Of a stretch of 64,000 bases of DNA, positions 1-11,177 are shown in pieces. The DNA comes from Diprion similis (taxonomy: Eukaryota > Arthropoda > Insecta > Hymenoptera > Diprionidae), in assembly GCF_021155765.1 (NCBI RefSeq), contig NC_060117.1, forward strand, positions 62,001-126,000, in the 5' to 3' direction. Position 1 is the first letter of the stretch. Each line of letters opens with the position of its first letter. The notes below the pieces were generated by a model. That model saw only the letters and a program-made list of their open reading frames with translations. It was not told where the DNA came from and ran no database searches. The position numbers were made by a program, and so were the translations under genes.

Positions 1-242
1 CATCGAATCGGATTTTCTATGATTTCCTTTCTCGTTGTGCATATCGCTGATTGTCTCAATTATTGAGTCTGATTGTTGAGCCCCAAATAAAGAAATGTAT
101 TACTAGAGTGTCAAGTATTACAGAAAGGAAAAACTGTTCCCGCTATTGAATAGACAATAAAATGATGGAGAAGTTAAGGGTTCTTATTGAAACTAAAACA
201 GTATCGCTTCCGCACCTATAATTTAAGCTATTTCTGACGCAG

Positions 243-2372
243 GCAAAACATTGGATTTCCATTCGGATATTGAGACAAGTTCAGACTCTGAAGAAGAGGC
301 CTTGCGTCAGCCTAAGTTTGGATCTCATCTCTCGCCACACAGCCTCGCCATAACAACAGACGGTCCCGGCTTAGCAGGTAAATTAAGTTCCAACTCCTCT
401 AATAATTGCTATTTCTATAAAACCTGTTCATCCTTTGTGTTTACAAAATGAACATAGAAATTAAAGCATTCACTTTTTATTATATTCGACATGTTATTCA
501 TTCCTTTTGAAATAATGCAGATATTGGAAAGGTATTGAACTGCAGCGGTACAGAGGAGAAATCATTTCTGGATCGGCAACAGGTATGCCCAGTATTGGTT
601 TGATGTTATATCCTACAGCGAAATCGCTTATAACAGTTCCACGATAATCATGCATCAAAATTGGTCTCGCAGTTGCATTTTTTCTATCATATCGTTGAAA
701 TATTGGAACAAGATTGGAAATCATACACAGAAATCTACACACCGTAATATCGGTAAGAATCAGTTGTTGACCAACACATTGTGATTTGTAATCAAATATC
801 TTAGTGTGTAGTCGAAGTGGGTACACCGAATGCAATTGTAACTGAAGAAATGGACACTAACGATAAAATGGAAGCAGAAAATGAAGCGGATCAGCAGCAA
901 TGTTTGAATCATCACAAGGAATCTCCCATACCGATTCTAACGGAGGAAATTCACAGCTTGGAGGTGGCATTGATATATGATGCGCCGATGCGTGAAATGA
1001 CGGTCCGTTCACCAGATAATGACGCTCATTAGTAACAGAACTGACAATTATCCGATAATCACATAATTGATATGTAAAGTCAGACGGCCTTATCGGATCA
1101 TATTAGTTCGACGGCAATGCAGCATTGTTTGTTGTAGGTTCACGTGCTGCAGGGACGAAATTATCCTAATATGATAGGTGGTAGTCAGGTTCGTTTGGTT
1201 TTGTTGCCATCGAAGAAACAGAGGCGCAAAACAAGGGTCCGTCAAGGGACTACGCCGCAATATATGGAAAGCTTTTTGCTACATCGTGTTAATCCTGAAG
1301 ACGTGAACGGGATGGGTGTCAGGCTGAGAGTGTACTGGTGGAGCGGACGCATACGGAGGGAGAGATTGCTTGGGGAGGCGAGGGTTTCTTTTGACCAGAT
1401 AAATCTGCAATTGGAAACGACACTGTGGTTAGCCTTGCAGCGCCCATCCCAATCTTCATCCACGGTAAAGACCTACTTTTATCTGATGTTTATACCACAT
1501 TACTCATATGATACGGCGGTACTGTGTATGTACATACATATACAATATAGCTGAGCATCGGCAAGGGTATGAACACTTGAAGGAAACCCTGTAGCAGAAA
1601 TACTAAGTTAGCATTAGATTGCAGACAAGCAATTATAGGATAAAAACAAAATGAACACAGAATCAATTATTACAATCGATAATAGGTGCAAGATTGGGGG
1701 ACAAGTGGTAGTTTGACCCGCAGCGATTCGATAGGTTCCCAACAATCTGTTCGCTCCTACGTTACACCGCCCTTGGTACCGCTGTACGGTAACGGAATGA
1801 GAGGTGGAAGCATAGCGGAGATCTTACTTGGTCTGGCCTACAATGGGACAACCGGACGATTATCTGTGGAAATAATTAAGGGATCGCATTTTCGGGGGGG
1901 CGGTGGCAATAACGCCAGACCGCCGGACACCTATGTTAAACTGACCCTGGTAGACAGCAACGCTTGTGAATTGGGCCGATCTAAAACGGGTATTAAACGG
2001 GCGCAACCCAATCCACTTTACAAGGAAACATTTGTATTTCAGGTAGATATTCTATGTCTGCTGTAAAAGCTGTTCACACCGTAGTATTCACTGCTTATAT
2101 GAAATGTGTTGTCAAAACGCTGTGCCATATTCAATTCCTTTCACTCACAGGTTGCCTTGTTTCAACTGGGGGACGTAACTCTCTTTTTATCCGTCTACAA
2201 TCGTCGTAGAGGCAGCATGGGGCGAAAGGGGCGTGAGATGATCGGTTGGCTTTGCCTGGGACTGAACAGCTCGGGTCCGGAAGAACTGCAACACTGGAAC
2301 GACATGCGGATTGCACGTCAAACAACATACAATGTTCAAGTACAACGATGGCACGCCTTGTTACGACCTTGA
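243..2372 (+). CDS. Syt14: Synaptotagmin-14/16-like protein, 3' part of gene
   Basis: Five exons are readable: 243-377, 812-1002, 1138-1464, 1686-2042 and 2151-2372. All splice phases agree and the frame ends at a TGA. The 5' exons lie off the left edge. Exons 2-3 encode a C2A domain, including the segment [16 protein letters not shown] and a loop beginning TLWLAL. Exons 4-5 encode C2B, with the family-typical stretch [21 protein letters not shown] and the ending RWHALL, which is the signature of the SYT14/SYT16 branch. Synaptotagmins are membrane-anchored C2 proteins of vesicle trafficking. The SYT14/16 members bind membranes without calcium because the acidic loop residues are missing; the C2B here also lacks a clear run of calcium-binding aspartates. 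An acidic stretch (SSDSEEE) sits before C2A. Assignment to SYT14 rather than SYT16 is by family resemblance, since insects usually have one such gene. Confidence 0.88.
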
Positions 2373-4053
2373 GCAGAATAACGAATTCTACCGAGCATCG
2401 GTACACAAGGATTCTGACCGTGTTGTTTCTTACATCAAATAGAAATAACACACTTCAGTGGGCCCTTTTATTTGGGTGGGCGACTTACGGATGACTACAA
2501 AGTCGATGCAGGAATAATAATATAATACTAATGAATTCAACTCTTGTACGCTTTTGAGAGCCCAATTTTCGTATTATACACTTGCACAAGAAAGCCACAA
2601 AATAATAGTAGCGTCAGCTAGCTCCTGATTCCATCTGGGATGTATACCGTTGCTAATTTTTATGACATTCTATCTACAAATACTCTATGAACTGTACGTA
2701 CAGTTATGCATTCCAACATTTCAAGCCATTGATAGCCATGGCTTATGCTCAGTTGTTTCTATTCATTTATGCCTCTTAGTCAATCACAATAAGATAGTAC
2801 ACCACGTATTTGAAGTTTACTATAAGCAATCTAAATGTTATTCCTATACATAAATTTTTTTATTAAGAATTGTTTTATACCACTATGCTGCTTGACATTT
2901 CGTCTGTATCAAAAATAATATGTAATGTAAAATTTATATTTGTAACCGGCTGCATTCAATGTGCCCGATAATCAAAGATAAGCGTTAGGATGATCCTTAA
3001 AAGGGGCATTCCTGAATTTCGACCAGCACACCCCTTAACTCGGTTCCAAATAATTCCCTCATTTTTTAACTTTTTTATCTCAACTCTAACCCGCCGCCGC
3101 AAGAGGTTAGATTTCCCCATTTAACACTTTCAGAAGCACACTGAATCTACCGAACGGGTTCTAATAAAATTTGATACAAGGGGGTTTCTTGGGTTGTTGA
3201 TTATGAATCTGAATCAGCGACCCAAGGAACTCCTCTTTACTAAATTTCATCGAAATCTATTCAGTAGATTCCATGTGCCCCTGAAAGGGTTCAATGGGAA
3301 ATGTACACTCTTGCAGGCATGGGTTAGAGTTGTGATGAAAATCTGAAAAATAAGGGAATTATTTTGGAATTGTTTTAAGTCGATTTTGGGTAACGAACCA
3401 GTCGAAATCAAAATAATTAGCTTTTTAAGAACCACCATATTACGCACGTTCGCACTCTGTAATATTTGCGAGAGCTAGCTATTTTATTCACAGTGCTGGA
3501 ATATTAATTCATGCTAGATCGTTGAAAAAAAAAAAACACCGAAACTCTGTTGCATCATGGAAAAGATCTGTCCAAAGTTTAACCTGGTAAGGTTTGATAC
3601 ATTGGTAATTCACTAGTAAATACCAAGCAGATTACACTAGTATAGCTGATACAAGATTTCAAATTTAACGATGTTACACGCGTTTCTGGAACATAAAGGC
3701 CGCAAATAGAGTAGACGAGATTGTAACCATTGTAACGTCCGGTGGTATGCAAAAAAAAAAAAAAAACGCACTTTGTCTAATACTTGTCAAGAGATTTTGT
3801 AGCTTGCATGTATTTTTAACCAATGAAATCTAATCAATTGTCTACTGCACAAAATATCATATATGTATATATGAGATATATATTATCAATTTTATGAGGT
3901 ATCACAATGAATTGAATCGTTGTTCAAATCGCGTTTTATAAAAGTTTACTCCAGGACGATTATTATATCGAAAATGGCGATGCCACGACATCGATGAGAA
4001 TAAGGAAATTGATCATTGTTAATAATTCCGTAGGCTTGTAATAAAAGAAATGG
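2373..4053. other. Spacer between Syt14 and ISY1
   Basis: This holds the Syt14 3' untranslated region followed by AT-rich sequence. There is no plausible coding exon. A fold-back repeat at about 3010-3412 and two poly(A) runs (about 3524-3537 and 3751-3766) are the only structure I see. Syt14 and ISY1 converge here. Confidence 0.7.
3010..3412. repeat. Decayed fold-back (inverted-repeat) element
   Basis: The left arm (about 3014-3202) is an imperfect reverse complement of the right arm (about 3212-3409). Matching blocks include GGGTTGTTGATT at 3191-3202 against AATCAGCGACCC at 3212-3223, the CAACTCTAACCC block in the left arm against GGGTTAGAGTTG in the right, and AATAATTCCCT near the outer ends. 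The centre is only about 9 bases. Arms differ by many substitutions, so this is an old copy. No coding capacity is present. The ends are approximate. Confidence 0.75.
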
Positions 4054-5475
4054 TTAAACCGCATATTTTTCTATTAGTTCTTGTTTTTTTCGCGCAAGTA
4101 ATGCCTCCTGTATGTCAGCCTGCGATGGGATATTCCTCTGAGATGTCGTTTCCACCTCATCATCTTTGGCATTTGATTTGTTGTTGCTCTTAACATCCTG
4201 CCATTCTCTTTGCGCTTCCTCTCTAGCTTCTTTCTCCGCTCGTTGTTCCAGTGGCAGCAGAATCCCGTCATCGTCATCCCTATAACCATAATAGTCGGCA
4301 TCGATATCCTTCATAAGTTCGGCGCGTGTTTTCCTTGGTGGGGGTGGTGGCTCCTGTTCAAATAACTCGCGAACACCGGGGAGTTCCTTAGCCGCGCCAA
4401 AGTACTTATATCCACGGTTGCCAGGCACCTACGGCAGTGATTCACATATTTCATAACGTGCCAAAAAAAAGAAAAAAAAAAAAAATTGTTCATCCACAGT
4501 AATGATGGCCAGTCGGCTGAAAATAATCGATGCATCGCATCATCGAGTCCTAAAAAATAATCAAACACAACTCGATTGAATTGGTAAAAATTAATGGAAT
4601 ATTCGATTAATTCTTGTTTTTTTTTAAACGGTACATATGAGACCAAAATTTTGTAAGTTTCAGTATGTAGTCTCAATAGCGAAATAAATTTTTTTTTCCA
4701 TAATTTATAGTTTCATCCGAAATACTTTTCAATTTCAGGCGAAAATGTTCATTTATTTTTTACTTGTTACATCAATTAGATACCCACGATTAGTGAGTAA
4801 GGAAATGATGATAATTAACACTTTAATCGCATAAATTGATATTGTTGAAAACCGATTGTGAGGAAAAATAATCGAGTTGGTCGATTGATTAGGTTTGAAA
4901 AATAATGGATTTATTCGAAAATCTATTATTTTTGGTCATTCTTATTCCACAGTGCTCACCTCCCGACCTTCGTGGTCCAACATCCGTGGACCAACTCGCG
5001 AATAGTCGGGTCCTCCAAGCTCTTTAATTTGTGCCTCCCAGTGTCGTTTCTCCCGAAGCAATTTATTGATCTCATCATTCAAGTCTCTTATCCGAAATTC
5101 ACCGAGACCAGCATTTTGAATTTGAGCCACTTTCTTAGCAACCTCTCTGATGATTTGCATCCGCCATTTCTCAGCTTTACGCAAGTCTCTACATTCCGAG
5201 GCAAGGTAAGGTCGTCTTTCTTGCTCTTTTCTGACACCTTCGCCACTTTGAGCCGCTCGCCATCTGGCAAGGGTTGTCCTGAAGAAAACACAGGTCCAGT
5301 CAAGTTGGCATTTGAAATGTAGAATCAAACAAATGTGCGATTAAGAAGAACAATCATTGTCTGCGAATTTTTTACTTACATAGCCTTTTCCGCATTTCGT
5401 GCCTGTAAGAAAATAATAGATATACTCATACGTCGATAACGGGCATATTATTTAGGTGAACCTGGTACGAACCAT
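4054..5475 (-). CDS. ISY1: Pre-mRNA-splicing factor ISY1
   Basis: Four exons read on the minus strand: 5473-5475 (only the ATG), 5380-5402, 4960-5278 and 4054-4428, giving 239 residues. The start MARNAEKAMTTLARWRA is the canonical ISY1 N terminus, which justifies an exon that contributes only the initiator codon. The coil-rich middle (RRPYLASECRDLRKAEKWR) and the block GNRGYKYFGAAKELPGVREL are also diagnostic. ISY1 is a nuclear component of the NineTeen complex and the catalytic spliceosome that contacts the active site during the first step of splicing. The protein stops at EKYAV, so the tail that follows KYA in vertebrate ISY1 is absent; I found no in-frame downstream exon for it. The gene is divergent from Hairless and convergent with Syt14. 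Confidence 0.93.
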
Positions 5476-7236
5476 GTTGATGGAGTGCAAGCGGTCAGAT
5501 CCCCAGAAGATCTACTTATTCAATGAAATCGACGTCGTCGAGCACGTGCGCCCCTGTCATGACAAAATGCGTTGGGTACGTAGCTTATTTGCCAGAGAGA
5601 CGTTATCAACAACGCGATAGTGAACAAGTTGGCCAGGTTAGGATAGGTTAGGTCAGGTCCGGTTGGGGTTTCTTGTTTGGTGTTTGTGACGTTCCGCGTT
5701 GCGTGAGACGTTGAGCCAGATTGGACCGACGCACTAAACAGCCAAATCGAAACTACTTGTAAATAGAGGCCCAAGACTGAAGTTAACGGCGACGACGACA
5801 GCCGACCATAGGCACAGATGCATTCGGCCGGCGGGTATAAACACTATAAACACAAACTGAATACTGAACGTAGGAATGCCGGACGAGAGAAGGAACACGC
5901 GGACCCTGGACCGCCGAGGTTGGTTTGCACAGCACGCCCCGCGGCTCGCGCATCATCGCGCATATAATAAGATACGCGCGCGCGCACACGGAAGATTGCC
6001 CCATTGCCCCCCCTCCCCCTGCCAGAGAAGAGGCGAACCAAGTGGACCCGCCGGGAGAAGGTAATTTCATTGCCTGTGCTTTTGAGAGGCGAAAAATTGA
6101 AAAACTATGGAACAAATAGCGACAGCGGTACGGGTACTAGCGTGTAGATAAATACGAAATCAGCTGTATGTGAAAGAAGATACCAAGAAGCTCGAAGACA
6201 CCTGACACATGTGCAAACAAACGCCGTGGATTCACCGTGTCGACGATCCTTGTCTTCGCGTACGGATGAATAACAAGGAGCGTTGGGACATATCCCCGTA
6301 GTTGATGGTGTCTAGTTGAAGTCGCAGTGCGTCGAAACGACAGGCCAGTGCCCAAGGCGTAACGTAACACATTTTCTCGGACAGTGTCGGGTTTTTTTTT
6401 CTTACTCGTACGGGAATGTCTGTGCAAACGATACACACACGTCAGAGTCGTGTGTTGTGCACGACCGCTGTGCCAGAAGAAAATAAATAGCTGTATACCG
6501 TGGCAGGGGAGCGAGAGAGTTCGCACGAGCAGGCAAGTGCGTCTGATCGTGAGACGTCGACGGCGGAAGGGCGGCAGCGGCAGCGGCGAGGGGCGTAGAG
6601 CGAGAGAGAAGAACCGAGAGATCGGCTGGCGAAGGCGCCGGCGGCGGGGGGGGGTGGGTCAGACCGTGTGATACACGGCAAGAGACGTGCGTGTGTGCAA
6701 GAACGAACGACGAACGAACGAACGAACCAACGAACCAACCACGAAGGTACCCACCAGCGAGCGAGCACAGTGGACGGGCGGGCAGATGCGTGGGCGGACG
6801 ACTGTTGTCTCGTGGGCTGCTGCTGCTGCTGCATCTCGATCATTGTTTGACACCGAGGGGAAACGAAACGTACCGGCTAACCCTTCGGATACGACGGAAC
6901 AGGGCACAGGTACGCGACGCTCGATGCCGAACGACGACCGATAGTGTTGACCCTGAATTTACATTGGCAGCTCGGTGGTGGCGGGGCGGGGGCGGGGGGG
7001 GGTGGGGGGTTGGATAGACAAGACTGTCAACAATCGGACCGGGGAGATACTCTGGAAAGTCGAGAGCTCGCCTCGCACTCTCTTCATCGACGACATACTA
7101 CCTGTCTTGTGTCTCGGACTAAGTCCACCTTGTTGCCAGGCTCGGCCTGGCCATTTGCGAATCAAAGGTGGAAGGACGAACGGACCGAGTGTGGCTACAA
7201 TTAGCCAGACAGTGCCATGGAAGGCTGAGCGGCAGG
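5476..7236. promoter_or_regulatory. Shared upstream region of ISY1 and Hairless
   Basis: This GC-rich block (especially about 5870-7240) separates two divergent genes, so it probably holds a bidirectional promoter and the long Hairless 5' leader. Visible elements are TTAGG-like repeats at about 5634-5660, a TATA-like TATAA at 5836-5840, a GAAC/CAAC tandem run at about 6702-6740, and a long G-run at 6974-7013. Several open frames exist on both strands but are low-complexity arginine- or serine-rich products of GC-rich sequence. No transcription start can be fixed from sequence alone. Confidence 0.5.
6974..7013 (+). promoter_or_regulatory. G-quadruplex-forming motif upstream of Hairless
   Basis: Runs of four, five, nine and six guanines are separated by single bases (C, C, T), with GG pairs before them. 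This fits the canonical four-tract G-quadruplex pattern with one-base loops. It lies on the coding strand about 230 bases before the proposed Hairless ATG, in its likely leader or promoter. Confidence 0.6.
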
Positions 7237-8798
7237 ATGGTTGGTAGCGGCGGTGAGTCAGGATGCGGGAGGAGCAAGCAGAATGTCACGCTCGGGTCAC
7301 GGGTCACGTGAGGGATGTAGCAGAAATGTGCTCGCGCGATTCTGCGACCCTCCACCCAACCCTCACAAAAAAAAACGGAAAGAATTCTTGTCCTCAGCAA
7401 AATCGTCGTGGGCAGGTTTGCCTAGAAAATCATCTACTTCCAACACCCGGGGGACGCCTCAAATTCTTTAAGGATGGAAAGTTTATATTGGAACTGTCGC
7501 ACAGGAGGGATGGGGAACGTACCACATGGTTCCCTGTGCCTAAAAAGACGTTTTGGCCCCCGGCCAGCACTACACCCCATAGGCACGAAAGCTCGACGTC
7601 TCTCAGCGGTAAGGTTCATACTGTTCAATCGGAGCAATTTCTTTAATCATTTTCACCATTCAGGATTCAAAAGTACAAAAAATTCTGTCTAACCTCTGTC
7701 GTCTTTTATGACTGATAATGGTGTTGCTTTGCAGTGTCAGATGACAATTCGTCGGTACAATCGAGCCCCTGGCAACGAGATCATTGTTGGAAGCAAGCAG
7801 TACCCAGGCGTGGCATATCTTCCCAGCTGAATTTCTACTATCGTAGATGTCCGAAGAACCGATTTCCCGTACACCCACGGCTGTTAGCCAAAAAACGGAG
7901 AAATCCCCACGATCCTGTATCCCTAACTTTGGACACGGATACCATTGCCGTCGTTTCAAAGGTGACCCGTAAGATGAATGGTACTCTGCCTGGCAAAACT
8001 TTAGCAATCGTTGTGGATAGGTTGGCCCGTCTTTTGGATCCCAACGTAGTATCACCTCGTAAAAGAATATTGCGAGAACTGGAACGAGTTACATTGGGTG
8101 ATCACGCTTCGAAACGGCGAGCAGCTGCTCAGGCGCCCACCATCGCGGCGCATCCCTCCTCTCCCAAGCAACTGTCATCTTATAGTATAACCAGTATTTT
8201 GGGAGAAGATAAGCCCAGTGCAGAGCCAGGTTTCTTGCGAACCTTACTCAGGCCTGAAGATAAGCAGGTCTTCAAGTATTCCTTGAGCCACACCTACCCC
8301 AGGGTGCGTATGGACAGTTACGTGGCACCAGGGGGGGCTACACAGATCAACCATCCCATGTACGGGGTATCCATGCTGCCACCTGGGCCTTACCGAGCTC
8401 CAGCATGGATCCACTACCCGCCACCTGTCCACTATCAGCCGCCTATGCCTCTCTACGCACCATCTCCAACCCGGCCACCACTATCGAACGTTCATCACTA
8501 CAAAGACTACGGGGAAGAAACGCTATCACCTTCAGGTGCAGATTTCTACTCGTTCCGCGAACAGCCGAATGTTTTGATATTGTTCTTAGCAATTGTACAA
8601 CCTCTAATATTGTTCCGTTTAGTTTAGTTAGTTTACAGATGTAGTTGTGCTTATCACCAGTGTGTTCGTAATTGTTCACCTCTGGAACAAAACCAGAAGA
8701 GCTTTAGCAATCGTCGATTAGATGTGTGACACTCAATTTCTGACATGTCTACGATTGTTTCAGATATGCCCCTGAACCTATCAAAGCACGCAAGTTGA
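7237..8798 (+). CDS. H: Hairless, adaptor co-repressor of Notch signalling
   Basis: Hairless binds Suppressor of Hairless and recruits Groucho and CtBP to silence Notch target genes. The Su(H)-binding block GGRLKFFKDGKFILEL lies in the exon ending 7608. A second conserved block (DDNSSVQSSPWQRDHCWKQ) opens exon 7735-8535. The Groucho-binding motif YSITSILG lies near 8178-8201. The last exon, 8764-8798, encodes DMPLNLSKHAS, containing the C-terminal CtBP-binding PLNLSKH. The start is uncertain. I favour ATG 7237 with donor GTGAGT after 7252 and acceptor before 7426, giving 344 residues. An unspliced ATG at 7263 in the same frame is the alternative. The protein is far shorter than Drosophila Hairless (over 1,000 residues), keeping little beyond the binding motifs and a P/Y/H-rich linker. 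It is head to head with ISY1. Confidence 0.9.
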
Positions 8799-9670
8799 GT
8801 CTCAGAACATGGTGAGCTGGTGCCTTATATTCGCAAATGGAACTGAATCACTGCGTATCAACACTGCCTGTGCAACAACAACGTAATTTGTAAGTGCTCT
8901 CCGTTTTTTTTCTTGTTCTTATTTTAAACCTGCCTACATGTACTACTCACCGGCTAGGTTTTACCTGATGACTTGCGGTCCGTATGAAAGTTTCAGAGCA
9001 CAATCAATTCTTGGGTTTGATAGAACTATTTCGCTTAAATAACAAGCACAAGAATAAATGAGTAACGTTTGCAAAACCTGCAGAAATTGGAATGCGATGA
9101 AGCTTTACTTCGCAGTTTCGTTAAGACGAGGGCACCCTGCCTGCGGCCGTTCTTCGCAACTTCAGTTCACAAATGTGCATTCGGTGGTCTATACCTAATG
9201 GTGTAAAAAAAAGAAAAAAATGTGCATTCGGTAATTCTGTCATGCATTAATTGAATGGTAGCAGTTCCAAGTTTTGGTACTAACAAATTAATTGTTACGC
9301 TACATTCTCACGCCCTGAATTTGCTTCATTCAGTACATAAACTTGGTAAATGTACAAATTTGCATGAAGGCGTTCGCTTGTATGCAACGAAGCAGTTCTC
9401 AAACGTATCTATCGTTAAACAAATTCCAAATCTGCTCTCTCCTATGTCTACGAAGTCTAATACTAAAGTAGAAAAACGCTTGTTCAAAAACAGTTTCAGC
9501 GTTGTGTTAAAATGTTGTCGTACAATGAAAATACCGCAGGAAAACAGTTATTTGACCTTATGTCATCTGCATCTTCCTCTAAGCACTATTTTGTTATTAC
9601 CTTTGATTGGCGTTGTTATTATTATCATTATCATTCATACTACTACGACTATTACAATTACTAGAATACT

Positions 9671-9680
9671 ATTATCATTA

Positions 9681-9717
<37 letters not shown>
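9671..9717. repeat. Trinucleotide microsatellite (ATT/TTA)n
   Basis: About fifteen near-perfect TTA units on the plus strand in the Hairless 3' flank. Confidence 0.9.
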
Positions 9718-10284
9718 TGTCGTCCTTATCATGAAAACGAAACATTTCTCAAAGTACATGTTTGTGAGCGGTAAATGGTGAAAATGACAGAAATTTATGT
9801 ACAGTACAGATATTACCTATACCTAGAATATTAATATTAGATTTAGAGAAAATTATAGATTTAGTTACTTCAAGGCATCCATTCATCAGCAAATTATATT
9901 TATACTTATACTAGTACAGTCGCAGAGAACGAAGATTCAGTAGTGACGAGCGTGGAGTGTGCCTTAAACTGTGAAACAAAACAACAGAGCCTAAAAAATT
10001 GTGCTCCTTCTTCCCCCTGTCTTCGAAAAAAACTATGAAACAAGTTTGATACGCTATATCTCACATACTACATTATAATGCATATACATATACATAATAA
10101 TTATGTAAATACATATGCGTTATTCGGCATCAGCCACGTAAATTCGTGCATGCATTTTACCTATAAAACGTTACTATTTATTTTTTACGCATTACGCTGA
10201 AAGTGAAAAAGGCAAGCTCGCCCAGGCTCCAATAATTAGTTTTAATCTTTATCGTAATATCACATGAAATTTCGTCATGAAGAG

Positions 10285-10285
<1 letters not shown>

Positions 10286-10327
<42 letters not shown>

Positions 10328-10335
10328 GCGCGCGC
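10286..10335. repeat. Dinucleotide microsatellite (CA)n followed by (GC)n
   Basis: About 18 CA units run directly into a short GC alternating tract, a potential Z-DNA-forming purine-pyrimidine alternation. Confidence 0.9.
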
Positions 10336-11177
10336 AAACAAACACATTACAATTTAGTTGTATGAGTACAAGCTGCGAGCAATTGTATAGAAAGACTAAT
10401 TTCATAAATATTCATATTTCGTATACTATGATCTCCAAGTTTTTAGCAATCACCTGCCTTGTATTGAATCAAGTTGCTCATACCTAATATGTCTAATATG
10501 GCACACAGAATCTATGTATGGATATTTTACGTAAACACTATCCCTGTCCTGATAACGGCATTCTATATGGAACCGTGGAACATCTTATAAATTTAAGGTA
10601 TTTCCTACATTGAGAATCATAAATCTACCCAGCAGATTTTTGTTTACAAAGTTCGGCACGACGTTGACTAATTTCATGGTGTCGGACAAAAATCGAATGG
10701 TGTTTGTGATTGGTGAAAGAATCGCACGACCAGAGCCCTCTCTTCTAGCACAGTCAGACTCATTATAGTTTGTCTTAAAAATTGCGAATCTATTTCTCTA
10801 GAGTTTCTATAACAACCATTTCTTCACACGCACACAGGGATGTACACTAATGAACTTTGGTTTTAGACATCTATTTGTGACGTGGGAAGTAAAGGTATAA
10901 AAAGGTATAAAAAGACGCAGGCACAACGTATCGAAAAGTTTTTGTTACATGAATACTTCTCTCTTGACAAGTACAAAACTGTTTGGTTAACCATTCCAGA
11001 TCACATAATACCATTTTTTATAGTAATAATAGCAAAACCGACATTCGCAGCAGGAATAGATCAAACAATATGATTATTAATAATCTTATGAGTGTGCAAT
11101 GTACGTTATTTATAACTTGGTAATGGTCATGATGACACTGCGATTGTTTCCAATTTCTCGGCATTGAGTCAATGATA

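Larger units (their letters stand above)
8799..11177. other. Hairless 3' untranslated region and spacer to SCYL1
   Basis: No supported gene. It includes AT-rich probable 3' UTR, a TTA-type microsatellite at about 9671-9717, and a CA/GC run at about 10286-10335. The long hydrophobic frame at 9255-9734 ends in poly-leucine generated by the TTA repeat and is not a gene. Hairless and SCYL1 converge here. Confidence 0.65.

Noticed and set aside
6384-7017. Several overlapping frames rich in R, S and G on both strands
   Set aside because: They arise from GC-rich low-complexity leader sequence; none shows a domain or consistent splicing.
9255-9734. 159-residue hydrophobic open frame
   Set aside because: Its tail is poly-leucine from a microsatellite, there is no family resemblance, and it lies in the Hairless 3' flank.
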